Assembly (NCBI RefSeq): GCF_003248355.1
Contig: NZ_QKWY01000001.1
Coordinates: forward strand, 1,880,001 to 1,944,000
Source: Streptomyces sp. AC1-42W
Lineage (GTDB): Bacteria > Actinomycetota > Actinomycetes > Streptomycetales > Streptomycetaceae
DNA: 64,000 nt
Direction of reading: 5' to 3'
Notes under the pieces: generated by a model
The model's input: the letters and a program-made list of their open reading frames with translations, nothing else
What the model was told of the DNA's origin: nothing
Database searches by the model: none
Shown here: positions 1 to 9,727 of the stretch, piece by piece
Layout of the letters: each line of letters opens with the position of its first letter
Position numbering within the stretch: the first letter of the stretch is position 1
Translations under genes and position numbers: made by a program

Positions 1-474
1 GGTGGGGGAGGCTCCTTCGGTCTGGTGGGGACGTGAACCGACTGGGCGCCAAAGATTAGGTAGACCTCACCAATACTTGCAAGTTCAACGTTCTGCCGAC
101 TGGCCAGAATTCGATGGCCAGTTGTGAGCCGATCGGCAGGTCGATACCGCCTCGAACTGGGCAGTCTTCCTTCCTCTGTTGGCCTGAACCAATGGCAACG
201 CAGTTTTCCGGCCATGGGGGTTGGTGGAGGGCGGTCGGTGCCCCGACCATGGCTGCCTCTGTTCTCACCTGAGTCCCGCTGGAGTCGTGGGCCCGATTCG
301 TCCCGATGGCGGCTCGCTGCGACCCGGCGCCGCCCCTGGAGGGGCTCGGTGGCTTGTCATGAACAGCAGTAGAAGGCCGAAAACGCATCGGTGGCCCCGC
401 CCGGCCGGCCCGTCGTGCGGGCGTCGGCCGGTGGGGCCACCGGGGGGTGGACGCGCGGTGTCGCGCGCCCCGGT
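1..474. other. non-coding leader region
   Basis: No convincing gene is seen. Possible reading frames lack the third-position G/C bias of the neighbouring genes, and none has a good ribosome binding site. The first 200 bases are clearly less GC-rich than the rest of the window. The stretch holds a nested inverted repeat: arms at 99-106 and 115-122, with outer complementary arms near 93-99 and 134-140. This may be a hairpin or an operator. Confidence 0.4.
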
Positions 475-1119
475 TCAGCAGCCGCTGAGCGCGGACTGAA
501 GGGCCGACTTCTCGGCCGTGTCCACGGTCAGGTTGTAGTAGTGCTTCACATGTACCCAGGCGCGCACATATGTGCACTTGTACGCGGCGCGCGGCGGCAG
601 CCAGGAGGCGGGGTCCTTGTCGCCCTTGGACTGGTTGACGTTGTCCGTGACCGCGATCAGCTGCGGCCGGGTCAGGTCGTTGGCGTACGCCTGCCGTCGC
701 GCGGTCGTCCAGCTGGCGGCGCCCGATCGCCAGGCCTCGGCGAGCGGGACCATGTGGTCGATGTCCAGGTCGGACGCGGCGGTCCAGGTGGCGCCGTCGT
801 ACGGCGAGTACCAGGTGCCGCTCGTCGCCGCGCAGCTGGAGCTCTGGGTGACGTTCGTGCCGTCCCGCTTCAGCACGACCTCGCGGGTGTTGCAGGTCCC
901 CGACTGGGTGATCCAGTGCGGGAACTTGTCCCGGCTGTACCCGCTGGACGAGCCCTCCGCCTTGACGGTCAGCTGGCTCAGATAGGTACGGGCGGTGGCC
1001 GCGGAGACCGGAGTGGGCATGGCCGCCTGGGCGCTCGGGGCGGCGAGCAGGCCGGTGGCGGCGGCCAGGGCGGCGGATGCGGCGAGGACGCCTATGCGAC
1101 GCGCGTAGACACCTGACAT
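475..1119 (-). CDS. secreted HNH-family endonuclease (DUF1524-like)
   Basis: The 214-residue protein has an N-terminal signal peptide: MSGVYARR, a hydrophobic Ala/Leu-rich stretch, and a likely cleavage after AQA near residue 33. The mature part carries DLDIDHMVPLAEAW around residue 120, the His-containing motif of the DUF1524/GmrSD-C HNH nuclease fold. A downstream DNVNQSKGDKDP segment supplies the Asn and Lys residues typical of the beta-beta-alpha-metal site. Four cysteines probably form disulfides outside the cell. Streptomyces commonly carry several such exported HNH proteins, probably non-specific extracellular nucleases. The role here is inferred from family only. It is transcribed alone. 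Confidence 0.85.
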   Translation of the reverse strand: MSGVYARRIGVLAASAALAAATGLLAAPSAQAAMPTPVSAATARTYLSQLTVKAEGSSSGYSRDKFPHWITQSGTCNTREVVLKRDGTNVTQSSSCAATSGTWYSPYDGATWTAASDLDIDHMVPLAEAWRSGAASWTTARRQAYANDLTRPQLIAVTDNVNQSKGDKDPASWLPPRAAYKCTYVRAWVHVKHYYNLTVDTAEKSALQSALSGC

Positions 1120-1373
1120 GCGAACTCCCTTGATGTGGGGGGATGCGGACGGGCCGTCAGCGACGACCCGGCCATCGTGGCGGCGCCGGGTTGCCGTGGG
1201 GTGGGCGCCAGGTAACAGAGTGGCGACATGGGCACGTCACATCAAGGGATCTGACGGAGACGTTTGTGGTGCGGGGGGAGCGCGGGCTCGCGCACGCGGG
1301 CGCGCCGAGCCGGTGCGGCGCGGCGGGCGGCGGGAGGCCGACGCCCCTGACCAGGACGGGAGCGCATGCGTAA

Positions 1374-1402
1374 CGGCCCCCGCCGGATGGAGGCGGGGGC
1401 CG
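1374..1402. terminator. hairpin, terminator-like
   Basis: A perfect 11-bp GC stem (1374-1384 with 1392-1402) has a 7-nt loop. It lies between the start of the HNH nuclease gene and the end of the HAD gene, in a 441-bp interval (1120-1560) where no gene is seen. There is no T-run, which is usual for Streptomyces. Confidence 0.5.
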
Positions 1403-1521
1403 TACGAAGGTTCGTGGCGCTGGTGTCTGAGGGGGCGTGAGGAGCCGCGTCGGGCGTATGGGGTGCGGGTGGTCGCGGGTGCGGCCGTGCCTGGCGGGGG
1501 TGGCGCCCGCGGCTCAGGTCA

Positions 1522-1550
1522 CCGGCCCCACCCGGATGCGGGCGGGCCGG
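1522..1550 (-). terminator. hairpin just past the HAD phosphatase gene
   Basis: A GC-rich near-perfect inverted repeat (about 1522-1534 with 1539-1550) begins 11 nt beyond the stop codon of the HAD gene. Its position fits an intrinsic terminator for that gene. Confidence 0.5.
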
Positions 1551-1560
1551 TCTCTTCGGC

Positions 1561-2223
1561 TCAGGCCGTCGCGATGTGCAGGGTGATCGTGCCGTCCGGT
1601 GCCGGCTCCACGCGCAGGTGGGCCAGGTCCGGCACGTGGACGTCCGGGGCGTGGGCTCCCGCGCGCGGGCCCACGCCCACCACGCGCATGCCGGCCGCCC
1701 GGCCCGCCGCGATGCCCGCCTCGGAGTCCTCGAAGACCACGCAGTCCGCCGGATCGAAGCCCAGCGCCGCCGCGCCCTTGAGGAAGCCCTCCGGGTCCGG
1801 CTTGCTGGCCCCGACGCTCTCGGCGGTGACGCGGAGGTCCGGCATCCGCAGTCCGGCCGCGCCCATCCGGGCCGTCGCCAGCGGCAGGTCGGCCGAGGTG
1901 ACCAGGGCGTGCGGCAGGGCGGCGATGGCGTCCATGAAGGCGGGGGCGCCGCCGATCGGAACCACCCCGTCCGTGTCGGCGGTCTCCTCGGCGAGCATCA
2001 CCCGGTTGTCCGCGTGGTTCTCCGCCATCGGGCGGTCCGGGAGCAGCACCGCCATCGTGGCGTACCCCTGCCGGCCGTGGACGACCTTCAGCACCTCTTC
2101 CGGGTCCAGCCCCTGCCGCAGCGCCCAGCGGCGCCAGCAGCGCTCCACGACGGCGTCGGAGTTCACCAGGGTGCCGTCCATGTCCAGAAGGAGGGCTTTG
2201 GCGGTGAGGGCGGTGGCCGGCAT
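1561..2223 (-). CDS. HAD-superfamily sugar-phosphatase-like hydrolase
   Basis: The 220-residue enzyme belongs to the HAD-IA group (beta-phosphoglucomutase/DOG phosphatase-like). HAD motif I is LLLDMDGTLVNSD at residues 10-22, with the two catalytic aspartates in DMD. Motif II is the Thr/Ser in LVTSADLP, motif III the Lys in ASKPDPEGF, and motif IV the acidic VVFEDSEAGI. The helical cap between motifs I and II is about 65 residues, as expected. It should dephosphorylate a small phosphosugar in the cytosol; the substrate cannot be read. The open frame extends upstream into the next gene. MPATALTAKALLL was chosen because it places motif I at the usual distance from the N terminus. Confidence 0.85.
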   Translation of the reverse strand: MPATALTAKALLLDMDGTLVNSDAVVERCWRRWALRQGLDPEEVLKVVHGRQGYATMAVLLPDRPMAENHADNRVMLAEETADTDGVVPIGGAPAFMDAIAALPHALVTSADLPLATARMGAAGLRMPDLRVTAESVGASKPDPEGFLKGAAALGFDPADCVVFEDSEAGIAAGRAAGMRVVGVGPRAGAHAPDVHVPDLAHLRVEPAPDGTITLHIATA

Positions 2224-2426
2224 GGGCGGGCTCCAGAACGGGGGAGGGCGCCGCGGGGGTGAGCGGCGCGAGAGATCAAGCGGCCCCCGCCCGCCGGTCA
2301 GGGTGTGCGCGCGGAGGCCACTTTGTTCCTCCACGATACAAAAACATGCCGGTGTTGGCGAATCCCTCCGGCCGGCGGTCCCGCGTCCGGCCGTGCGGAC
2401 AGCGGGGAACAGGCAGCGGGCAGCGG

Positions 2427-3500
2427 TCAGCGGCGGCCGCGTCCCGTCGTCACCGCCTCCAGGCGGGTCCGGGTGTGCGGGCCGTAGACGCCCTTCGGGT
2501 CCCCCGTGATGTTCCACCAGTTCTGGAGATCGCCCACGGCCTGCTCGGTGCGGTCCCCGTAGGAGGAGTCCACGGGGCCGTTGTAGACCCAGACCTCGCG
2601 CAGCCGGTTCTGCAACTCCGCCACCGCCGGTCCGTAATCGCCCCGCCGCAGCGTCTCCCCCTCGTCCGGGGTCGTGGGCGGCGGGGCCACGCCCTCCACC
2701 GGGGCGCTGCTCCCCGCCGTGGCCGAGGGGGACGAGGAGGCGTGGCCCGCCCCGGACGCCGAAGCGGACGCGGACGCGGAGCGGGAGGGGGATACGGAGG
2801 ACGACGCGGACGCGGACGCCGATGCCGAGGCGGTCGCGGACGCCGAGGGGGAGGCCGAGCGCGACGGGGACGGCGATGCGGAGGCCGATGCGGACGGCGA
2901 GGGCTCGACGCTCTCGTCGGGGAGGCTGGCCACCGTGGAGGGCAGGGCCTGGTCGAGGTCGGCCTCCCCGCCGCCGTCCCCGTTGAACAGCCCGCCGATG
3001 AAGGCGGCCGTGCCGACGACGGTGACCACGGCCGCCCCGGCGACCACGGCGGCGAAGGGCTTGCGGCGGCGCGGCGCCACCGGGTCCGGGCGGGTGAGCA
3101 GCAGTGCGGTCGTGGGCTCGTCGGTCCCGTCGCCGGCGTGCGGCGCGGGGGCCATGGGCGGCAGATACAGCGGCATGGTCGTCGCGGCGTCGGCCTCGGG
3201 GGCGTAGACGTGCGGGGCGCCCGGCGGGGTCGTCGGGGACGGCGCGGCCGCGGTGTCGCCGCCCAGCGTCACGTACGGGCGGATGCGCAGCGGGTCGAAG
3301 TCCTCCGCCGCGGCCATCTCGGCGGACCGGCCGGCGTGGTGCTCCTCGGCGATGCGCCGCTGCTCGGCGGCCCGCTCCGGGTCGGTGAGGTGACCGGGCG
3401 CGCCCGTGGCGCCGTACACCGCGCGGCCCGCGCAGGCGCAGCCCGGGCCGGTGCCCGGTCTGCCTTCCGTACCGCACTCCGGGCATATATGTCCGGTCAT
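2427..3500 (-). CDS. membrane protein with zinc-ribbon N terminus, Ser/Ala linker and peptidoglycan-binding domain
   Basis: The 357-residue protein starts MTGHICPECGTEG behind a strong GGGGAGGGG ribosome binding site. A CPEC...CAC cluster at residues 6-23 suggests a small zinc ribbon. A single membrane helix follows (FAAVVAGAAVVTVVGTAAFIG, about 147-167). Next comes an outside linker of about 80 residues built almost only of Ser, Ala, Pro and Arg. The C-terminal 75 residues (LRRGDYGPAVAELQNRLREV...YGPHTRTRLEAVTT) are a PG_binding_1 domain. A cytosolic ribbon, membrane anchor, disordered spacer and wall-binding head suggest a cell-wall-tethered sensor or scaffold. Function is not known. Confidence 0.8.
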   Translation of the reverse strand: MTGHICPECGTEGRPGTGPGCACAGRAVYGATGAPGHLTDPERAAEQRRIAEEHHAGRSAEMAAAEDFDPLRIRPYVTLGGDTAAAPSPTTPPGAPHVYAPEADAATTMPLYLPPMAPAPHAGDGTDEPTTALLLTRPDPVAPRRRKPFAAVVAGAAVVTVVGTAAFIGGLFNGDGGGEADLDQALPSTVASLPDESVEPSPSASASASPSPSRSASPSASATASASASASASSSVSPSRSASASASASGAGHASSSPSATAGSSAPVEGVAPPPTTPDEGETLRRGDYGPAVAELQNRLREVWVYNGPVDSSYGDRTEQAVGDLQNWWNITGDPKGVYGPHTRTRLEAVTTGRGRR

Positions 3501-3651
3501 GGTGGGTCCCCTCCCCTTGAACTGCCTGCGATTATGCAGCCCGCCGCCGAGAACCCCAATCAGGTGGGTCTCCGGCAGGCCATAACGGGGTGGAACAGAC
3601 AGGATGGGTGTGTAGCGGATCATCCGAGGAGAGCCTCCGAGGAGATGTCTC

Positions 3652-5715
3652 ATGGCCCAGCAGCTGAGCCCCCCGGCCCAGGCCCCCGGCGCGGACCGCT
3701 CCACGCGGTCGGTCCTGGTGGCGATCGGCGCACTGCTTCTCGGCATGCTGCTCGCCGCACTCGACCAGACCATCGTCTCCACGGCACTTCCCACGATCGT
3801 CAGCGACCTCGGCGGGCTCGAACACCTGTCGTGGGTGGTCACGGCCTATCTGCTGGCCTCGACGGCCGCGACTCCGCTCTGGGGGAAGCTCGGCGACCAG
3901 TACGGGCGCAAGAAGCTGTTCCAGACCGCGATCGTCATCTTCCTGATCGGCTCCGCGCTCTGCGGTATCGCCCAGAACATGCCCCAGCTGATCGGATTCC
4001 GTGCCCTCCAGGGGCTCGGCGGCGGCGGGCTCATGGTGCTGTCGATGGCGATCGTCGGTGACATCGTCCCGCCCCGTGAGCGCGGCAAGTACCAGGGCCT
4101 CTTCGGCGCGGTGTTCGGGGCGACGAGCGTCCTGGGGCCGCTGCTGGGCGGTTTCTTCACCCAGCACCTCTCCTGGCGCTGGGTCTTCTACATCAACCTG
4201 CCCATCGGGGTGGTCGCCCTCGTGGTGATCGCCGCCGTGCTGCACATCCCGGTCGGCCGGACGAAGCACACCATCGACTACCTGGGCACCTTCCTCATCG
4301 CGGCGGTCGCCACCTGCCTGGTCCTCGTCGCCTCCCTCGGCGGCACCACCTGGCCCTGGGGCTCCTGGAAGATCATCGGCCTCGCGGTGCTGGCCGCCCT
4401 GCTGCTGATCGCGTTCGTGTTCGTGGAGCGGCGCGCCGCCGAGCCGGTGATCCCGCTGAAACTGTTCCGGATCAGGACGTTCAGCCTGGTCGCCGTGATC
4501 AGCTTCGTCATCGGGTTCGCGATGTTCGGCGCGATGACCTATCTGCCGACCTTCCTCCAGGTGGTGCACGGCATCACGCCGACGATGTCCGGTGTGCACA
4601 TGCTGCCGATGGTCTTCGGGCTGCTGATCACCTCCACGGTGTCCGGGCAGATCGTCAGCCGGACGGGCCGCTGGAAGGTCTTCCCGATCGCCGGGACCGG
4701 CATCACCGCGATCGGCCTGCTCCTGCTGCACCGGCTGACGGTCTCCAGCGGCACCTGGGAGATGAGCGCCTACTTCTTCGTGTTCGGCGCGGGGCTCGGC
4801 CTGGTGATGCAGGTCCTCGTCCTGGTCGTGCAGAACGCCGTCTCGTACCGGGACCTGGGCGTGGCGACCTCCGGCGCGACGTTCTTCCGGTCCATCGGGG
4901 CCTCGTTCGGTGTGGCGATCTTCGGCACGATCTTCACGAACCGGCTCACGGACAAACTCGGCGCCGCGCTCGCCGGCCGGTCGATGCCGCCAGGCGTCGA
5001 CGCCAAGGCCCTGGCCGCCGACCCGCGCGCCATCGGGCAGCTGCCGCCCGGCCTGCGCGGCCCGGTGCTCCAGGCCTACTCGACGTCGATCACCGATGTG
5101 TTCCTGTACGCCGCGCCCGTCGTCCTGGTCGCCTTCGTCTTCGCCTGGTTCCTCAAGGAGGACCCGCTGCGCGGCTCGGTGACGGCGCCCGACCCGACCG
5201 AGACGCTGGCCTCCAACCCGGTCGAGCGCTCCTCGTACGACGAGTGCGCGCGGGCCCTGTCCGTGCTCGCCACCCGGGAGGGCCGGCGCGAGGTCTATGT
5301 GAAGATCACCGAGCGGGCGGGCCTCGATCTGCTGCCGGCCGCCGGCTGGATGCTGCTGCGCATCAAGCGCCACGGCACCGTGGAGCCCGCCCGGCTCGCC
5401 GAGGTGGCGCCCGTACCGCTGCGCGTGATCAACGAGGCGGCCCGGCAGCTGGAGGGGCGCGGGCTCGTCCGGCGCGTCGGGGTGCAGATGGTGCTCACCG
5501 AGCCGGGCGCGGAGGCGGTGGTCAAGCTCGCCCAGGCCCGCGAGGACTCGCTGGCCGCGCTCCTGGGCGACTGGTGGGGGCCCGACCGGCCCACCGACCT
5601 GGTCGCCCTGGTCTCGGAGCTGACGGCCGAGACGAGCGGATCGAGCAAGGAGTGGCCGCACAGCCCCGAACCGAGGCGCGACCACGCGGCGGGCCACCCC
5701 CACCGGAGCGAGTGA
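3652..5715 (+). CDS. DHA2-family MFS drug exporter fused to a winged-helix domain
   Basis: The protein has 687 residues, about 150 more than a normal 14-helix DHA2 exporter. The transporter part (1 to about 530) begins with [18 protein letters not shown] in the first helix and has the GDQYGRKK loop after helix 2 (motif A) and a motif C-like GPLLGGFF. Residues from about 540 onward are hydrophilic and resemble a MarR/winged-helix fold ([27 protein letters not shown], then EGRGLVRR). It likely exports hydrophobic toxicants by proton antiport; the tail could sense ligand or bind nucleic acid. The start ATG follows a GAGGAGAT ribosome binding site. The fused architecture recurs in Streptomyces. 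Confidence 0.88.
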   Translation: MAQQLSPPAQAPGADRSTRSVLVAIGALLLGMLLAALDQTIVSTALPTIVSDLGGLEHLSWVVTAYLLASTAATPLWGKLGDQYGRKKLFQTAIVIFLIGSALCGIAQNMPQLIGFRALQGLGGGGLMVLSMAIVGDIVPPRERGKYQGLFGAVFGATSVLGPLLGGFFTQHLSWRWVFYINLPIGVVALVVIAAVLHIPVGRTKHTIDYLGTFLIAAVATCLVLVASLGGTTWPWGSWKIIGLAVLAALLLIAFVFVERRAAEPVIPLKLFRIRTFSLVAVISFVIGFAMFGAMTYLPTFLQVVHGITPTMSGVHMLPMVFGLLITSTVSGQIVSRTGRWKVFPIAGTGITAIGLLLLHRLTVSSGTWEMSAYFFVFGAGLGLVMQVLVLVVQNAVSYRDLGVATSGATFFRSIGASFGVAIFGTIFTNRLTDKLGAALAGRSMPPGVDAKALAADPRAIGQLPPGLRGPVLQAYSTSITDVFLYAAPVVLVAFVFAWFLKEDPLRGSVTAPDPTETLASNPVERSSYDECARALSVLATREGRREVYVKITERAGLDLLPAAGWMLLRIKRHGTVEPARLAEVAPVPLRVINEAARQLEGRGLVRRVGVQMVLTEPGAEAVVKLAQAREDSLAALLGDWWGPDRPTDLVALVSELTAETSGSSKEWPHSPEPRRDHAAGHPHRSE

Positions 5716-5752
5716 CCCGTACGCGTACGGGGAAGACCCCCGGCCCCCGCAC

Positions 5753-6244
5753 CTACTGCGCCGTCCCGCGCAGCTCCTTGGCGAACCAGCGTTCGGCGTA
5801 CGGGCCCTCGTTGAACGCCGGTACCTCCCGGTAGCCGTGCTTCGCGTACAGGCCGCGGGCCTCGACCAGGTCGTGCCGGGTGTCGAGCCGCAGCAGCGCC
5901 GCCCCCAGGGCCCGCGCGCGGGCCTCCACCGCCGCGAGCAGCAGCCCGCCGCCACCCGTGCCCCGGAACTCCGGGCGGACGAAGACGCGGGTCAGCTCGG
6001 CGGTGCCGCCGCCCACGAGGACCAGGCCCGCGCAGCCCGCCGGGCGGCCGCCGGAGCGGCCCACCAGGAAGTCCCCGGTGGGCGCCCGCAGCAGCGAAGC
6101 GCCGTCGTCGGTGAGCCCCTCGTCGATCTCCGCGGCCGTCGCCGGGCGCCCCCAGTAGCGGCCGGCGACCTCGCCGTAGTAGTCGCGCCGGAGCAGGGCC
6201 GCGTCGGCGGAGTCGAAGGGTTCGGGGGCCACGGTCCAGGTCAT
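5753..6244 (-). CDS. GNAT-family N-acetyltransferase
   Basis: The 163-residue single-domain protein shows the GNAT core: a beta-strand ELTRVFVRPEFRGTGGGGLLLAAVEARAR around residues 87-115 with the R/Q-x-x-G-x-G/A acetyl-CoA loop, then LRLDTRHDLVEARGLYAKHGYREV, the motif B alpha/beta end found in small-molecule acetyltransferases. It should transfer an acetyl group to an amine in the cytosol; the acceptor is unknown. The start MTWTVAPEPF was chosen over an upstream in-frame ATG because the family N terminus fits there. Confidence 0.83.
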   Translation of the reverse strand: MTWTVAPEPFDSADAALLRRDYYGEVAGRYWGRPATAAEIDEGLTDDGASLLRAPTGDFLVGRSGGRPAGCAGLVLVGGGTAELTRVFVRPEFRGTGGGGLLLAAVEARARALGAALLRLDTRHDLVEARGLYAKHGYREVPAFNEGPYAERWFAKELRGTAQ

Positions 6245-6344
6245 GGGGCCATTCTGGGCATCGCACACATGTATGGGCCACGTGATTTCGAGGGCGATGG
6301 CTGCCGGTGACACCTCACCCCTCGTACGCACATGCGGACCCGGC

Positions 6345-7511
6345 TCACCGCAGCGGCGGCGGCGTGAGGACCGGGGCCGGGGGCGTCACCGGGCGCCGGC
6401 GCCGGGCGCGTACCAGCAGCAGCACGGTCACGACCACCGCCGCCGCGCCGGCGAGCAGCGTCAGCAGCCAGGCCGGGATGCCGCCCCAGGTCAGCAGCGT
6501 CTCCCGGTGGATCACCGTCCGGTACGGGGTGTCCTCGGCGGTCGCCAGCAGTTCGTGGTCGCCGTTGATCCGCTCCGGCGTCGGGAAGTACTGGTGCATC
6601 GCCGTCAGGAAGACCGGCTTGTCGCCGGTGACCGCCGACAGCGCCTCGTACGGCTCCGCCGCCGGGTCCACCCGGCCGGCGTAGGAGACCTTCGCGGGCC
6701 GCCCGCCGATCGTGCCGCGCGGCTCCATGCGGTGGTCGGCCAGCACGTACAGGTCCAGGGACTGCGGGGTGGCGGCCAGCTTCGACAGACGCATCGGATA
6801 GACCAGCCGGTCGCTGGCGAACCGCAGCCGCAGCGGGTCGAGCGTGCCGCTCAGCGTGGCCCCCCGGTCCCGCGGCGCCAGCCGCACCGCCACGTACTCC
6901 CACTTCTGCTCCACGTACGGGGTCAGGGCGGTGGCGAGGCGGTCCGGCAGCTCGAAGCCGTTCTCCGTCAGCCAGCCCTCCAGCGCCTCCGGGTCCGTCG
7001 CCGCCAGCCGGGCCACGTCGAAGGGGCCCAGCCGCTCCCGGCCGACGACCTCGACCGGCGCGGGAGCCCGGGGCCCGGCGGCGCTGTCGCCCACCGCGTG
7101 GTCCGAGCCGCCGAACGGCCAGTCCTTCTCGCGCGGCCAGAAGTAGTGCCGCTCCTCGTGGACCGGCGCGGTGATCGCCTCCAGCTCCGTGAACAGCTCC
7201 GCGTCGCCCAGCTCGACCGTGGCGCGGTTCGGTACGGGCATGATCCAGGCCGCGTCGGGCGCGTCGCCCCGGACGCTCAGCCGCATCACGATCTGCTCGG
7301 TGCGGCCGTCCCAGCCCACCGCCGACGTCTCCCGGTCCACCGCGACCCGGCTGTCGCGGTCCACCACCATCGCCCCGCACCCGCAGGCGTACGCCGGCGC
7401 GATCAGCGATCCCAGCTGCAACGACACCAGGATCAGGGTCAGGGAGAGCGCACGGGCCGCCCAGCCGCGCGCCCCCTTGCCCGTCCCGCGTTCTCTCCGC
7501 GCGCGCCGCAT
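6345..7511 (-). CDS. DUF2330 domain membrane-anchored protein
   Basis: The 388-residue protein has an N-terminal signal segment (ALSLTLILVSLQLGSLIAPAYACGCGAMV, near 22-48) ending in a CGCGA motif. The extracytoplasmic part contains IMPVPNRATVELGD, and a C-terminal helix (LLTLLAGAAAVVVTVLLLV, about 347-365) is followed by basic residues. This matches actinobacterial DUF2330 proteins of unknown function that face the outside of the membrane. It has a good GGAGG ribosome binding site and is monocistronic. The only inference offered is an envelope role. Confidence 0.8.
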   Translation of the reverse strand: MRRARRERGTGKGARGWAARALSLTLILVSLQLGSLIAPAYACGCGAMVVDRDSRVAVDRETSAVGWDGRTEQIVMRLSVRGDAPDAAWIMPVPNRATVELGDAELFTELEAITAPVHEERHYFWPREKDWPFGGSDHAVGDSAAGPRAPAPVEVVGRERLGPFDVARLAATDPEALEGWLTENGFELPDRLATALTPYVEQKWEYVAVRLAPRDRGATLSGTLDPLRLRFASDRLVYPMRLSKLAATPQSLDLYVLADHRMEPRGTIGGRPAKVSYAGRVDPAAEPYEALSAVTGDKPVFLTAMHQYFPTPERINGDHELLATAEDTPYRTVIHRETLLTWGGIPAWLLTLLAGAAAVVVTVLLLVRARRRRPVTPPAPVLTPPPLR

Positions 7512-7726
7512 CTTCCGTCCTCCCCGTCGTTGCTGATCACGGGCTCAGACGTGCGCGGACGCACCCCGGTTCCGGCCGTTCCGCACACCTGACCGGGCAT
7601 CTTTTAGGACAAATGGGGGTGAATTTCGAAGAGCGGGTTGATTGTGCCTATCCCGTCACACAGTGCGAAGGTTCTACACATGCCGGACAGTCGGCCGGTG
7701 GCAGACCTCGGGAGGAACGGCACAGC

Positions 7727-9727
7727 GTGGCGAACGCGGAGCACGGCGGCAGCGGAAGCGCGACGGCGGGACCCGGGACCACCGCGGCACGGGCGGTGCT
7801 CTGGCTGATCGTGGCCGCGCTGGCCCTGCGGCAGATGGCGGCCGTCCTGAGCCGGCCGCCGGGCGAACGGCTCACCGACCTGGAGACCTGGATCGGCCCG
7901 CACGGCGTGCTCCACGTACCCGGCTCGCTCTACGACACCGACCACTTCACCGGCACCCCGTTCGCCGGGCTCGTCCTCAAGCCGCTCACCCGTACCGCCG
8001 AACAGAGCCTCGGCGTCGCCTGGACCTTCGGATCGCTGCTGCTGGTCGCCGCTCTCGGCGTCGTCGCGGCCCGCGCCCTGCCCGGCCCGGTCGGCCGGCG
8101 CACCGCCCTGCTCGCCGCACCCGTCGCGATCAGCCTGCTCATGCTCTCGCTGCCGGTGCGCGACGCCCTCCACCTCGGCCAGGTCAGCATCCTGCCCGTC
8201 CTCCTGGTCCTCGTCGGCCTCTTCGCCGTGCGCGGGGAACGCAGGGCCGGGGTCCTCATCGGCGTCGCCGCCGCCCTCCAGCCGACCGTGCTCCTCTTCG
8301 CGGTCCTGCTCCGGCTCACCGGCCGGCGCCGCGCCGCGCTCACCGCCATCGCCGCCTTCGCCGGCTGCACCGCCCTGGCCTGGGCCGTCATGCCGCACGA
8401 CTCATGGACGTACTGGGTGCACCACGTCGCCGGGGCCGGCCTCGGCGACCAGGCGGACAGCCTCGCCAACCAGTCCCTGCACGGGGCGCTGCTGCGATCC
8501 GGCCTGACCGGGCCGCCGGAGATCGCGCTGTTCCTGGCGCTCGGCGCCGCCGTCTGCGCCATCGGCCTGCGCCGCGCCGTGCGGTACGCGCACGACGGGC
8601 AGCTCCTGCTCGCCGTGGCCGTCACCGGCTGCGTCGTCGTCGCCGTGTCCCCGACCGCCTGGCAGCACCAGCTGCTGTGGGTGCTGCTCGCCGTGGTCGG
8701 CCGGGCGGGCCGGCGCGCCTCGGACCGGATGGTGTGGCCGGCCGTCGTGGTCCTGGTCACCACCCTGCCGGGCACCGTGCTGCTGCCGAACATCGGGGCG
8801 GCGTTCCCGGTACGCGACAACGTGCTGCTCATCGCCGCGCTCGGGGCCGCCTGCGCCGCCCCGTTCCTGCCGCGCACCTCCCCGTACTGGCGGCGGCCGC
8901 TGCCCACCGCGTACGCGGAACCCGCCGCCTCCCGCCGCACGCCGCTCCTGCCGCTGCGGCGGGCCCTCGGCCGGCCCAACCTGCTCCTCGAACTGCTGCT
9001 GCTGCGGGTCGTCTACTCCGCGTACGCGCACATCCGGCTGGCCGCCACGGCCGGACGGGAGACCGCCGAACGGCACGGCCGGCAGATCCACTCCGTCGAG
9101 CGCCGGCTGCACATCGACATCGAACACGCCCTCAACCACGCGGTCGCCCGCACCGGCGAGCTGCGGGCCTTCTTCGACTACTACTACGCGACCTTCCACT
9201 TCCTCGTGCCGCTGGCCATCCTCGCCGTGCTGTACGTACGCCGCCCCGCCGACTACCGCTGGGCGCGCACCGCCCTCGGCTTCGCCACCCTGCTGGCCCT
9301 CGTCGGCTTCTGGCTCTACCCGCTCGCCCCGCCGCGGCTGATGCCCGGCCTCGGCTTCATCGACACGGTCCACGGCGTCCAGGACTTCGCCCAGCCCGAC
9401 TACGGGGCGCTGACGGCCGTCACCAACCAGTACGCGGCGATGCCCTCGCTGCACTTCGGCTGGTCCCTGTGGTGCGGGGTGATCGTCGTACTGCTCGCCC
9501 CGAAACCGTGGATGAAGGCCCTCGGCGCGCTGCATCCGCTGTTCACCGTCTCCGCGATCATCGCGACCGCCAACCACTGGGTGCTGGACGCGGTGGGCGG
9601 GGCGACCGTCGTCGCGCTCGGCTTCCTGATCACGTACGTGCTCACCGGGCCGCGTCGGCCGCGCGCCGCCCCGCCGGCACCCGCGGCACCGGAGGACGCG
9701 GGCCGGGCGCTGGAGGCCCGGACCTGA
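7727..9727 (+). CDS. bifunctional GT87 glycosyltransferase / PAP2 phosphatase membrane protein
   Basis: The 666-residue polytopic protein joins two enzyme types. The first ~410 residues are a GT87-like polyprenol-phosphate-sugar-dependent glycosyltransferase with many membrane helices and an N-terminal acidic loop (RLTDLETWIG). The last ~230 residues form a PAP2 domain: AMPSLHFGWSLWCG (PSxH motif) and NHWVLDAVGG (His/Asp motif), plus a KxxxxxxRP-like region upstream. The fusion suggests mannosyl transfer to, and dephosphorylation of, an inositol- or polyprenol-type lipid carrier in the envelope. The GTG start (VANAEHGG) sits behind GGAGGAACGG; upstream in-frame codons lack such a site. Confidence 0.82.
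   Translation: MANAEHGGSGSATAGPGTTAARAVLWLIVAALALRQMAAVLSRPPGERLTDLETWIGPHGVLHVPGSLYDTDHFTGTPFAGLVLKPLTRTAEQSLGVAWTFGSLLLVAALGVVAARALPGPVGRRTALLAAPVAISLLMLSLPVRDALHLGQVSILPVLLVLVGLFAVRGERRAGVLIGVAAALQPTVLLFAVLLRLTGRRRAALTAIAAFAGCTALAWAVMPHDSWTYWVHHVAGAGLGDQADSLANQSLHGALLRSGLTGPPEIALFLALGAAVCAIGLRRAVRYAHDGQLLLAVAVTGCVVVAVSPTAWQHQLLWVLLAVVGRAGRRASDRMVWPAVVVLVTTLPGTVLLPNIGAAFPVRDNVLLIAALGAACAAPFLPRTSPYWRRPLPTAYAEPAASRRTPLLPLRRALGRPNLLLELLLLRVVYSAYAHIRLAATAGRETAERHGRQIHSVERRLHIDIEHALNHAVARTGELRAFFDYYYATFHFLVPLAILAVLYVRRPADYRWARTALGFATLLALVGFWLYPLAPPRLMPGLGFIDTVHGVQDFAQPDYGALTAVTNQYAAMPSLHFGWSLWCGVIVVLLAPKPWMKALGALHPLFTVSAIIATANHWVLDAVGGATVVALGFLITYVLTGPRRPRAAPPAPAAPEDAGRALEART

Noticed and set aside
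2700..2930. Acidic repeat protein on the plus strand and a CRISPR-like repeat
   Set aside because: The repetitive DNA is the Ser/Ala linker of the minus-strand gene; the periodicity is short and codon-based, with no spacers.
1561..3486. A 641-residue single gene covering the HAD phosphatase and the upstream gene
   Set aside because: It is a frame extension typical of high-GC DNA; the HAD domain starts at its own Met, and the other part is the shadow of the peptidoglycan-binding gene.
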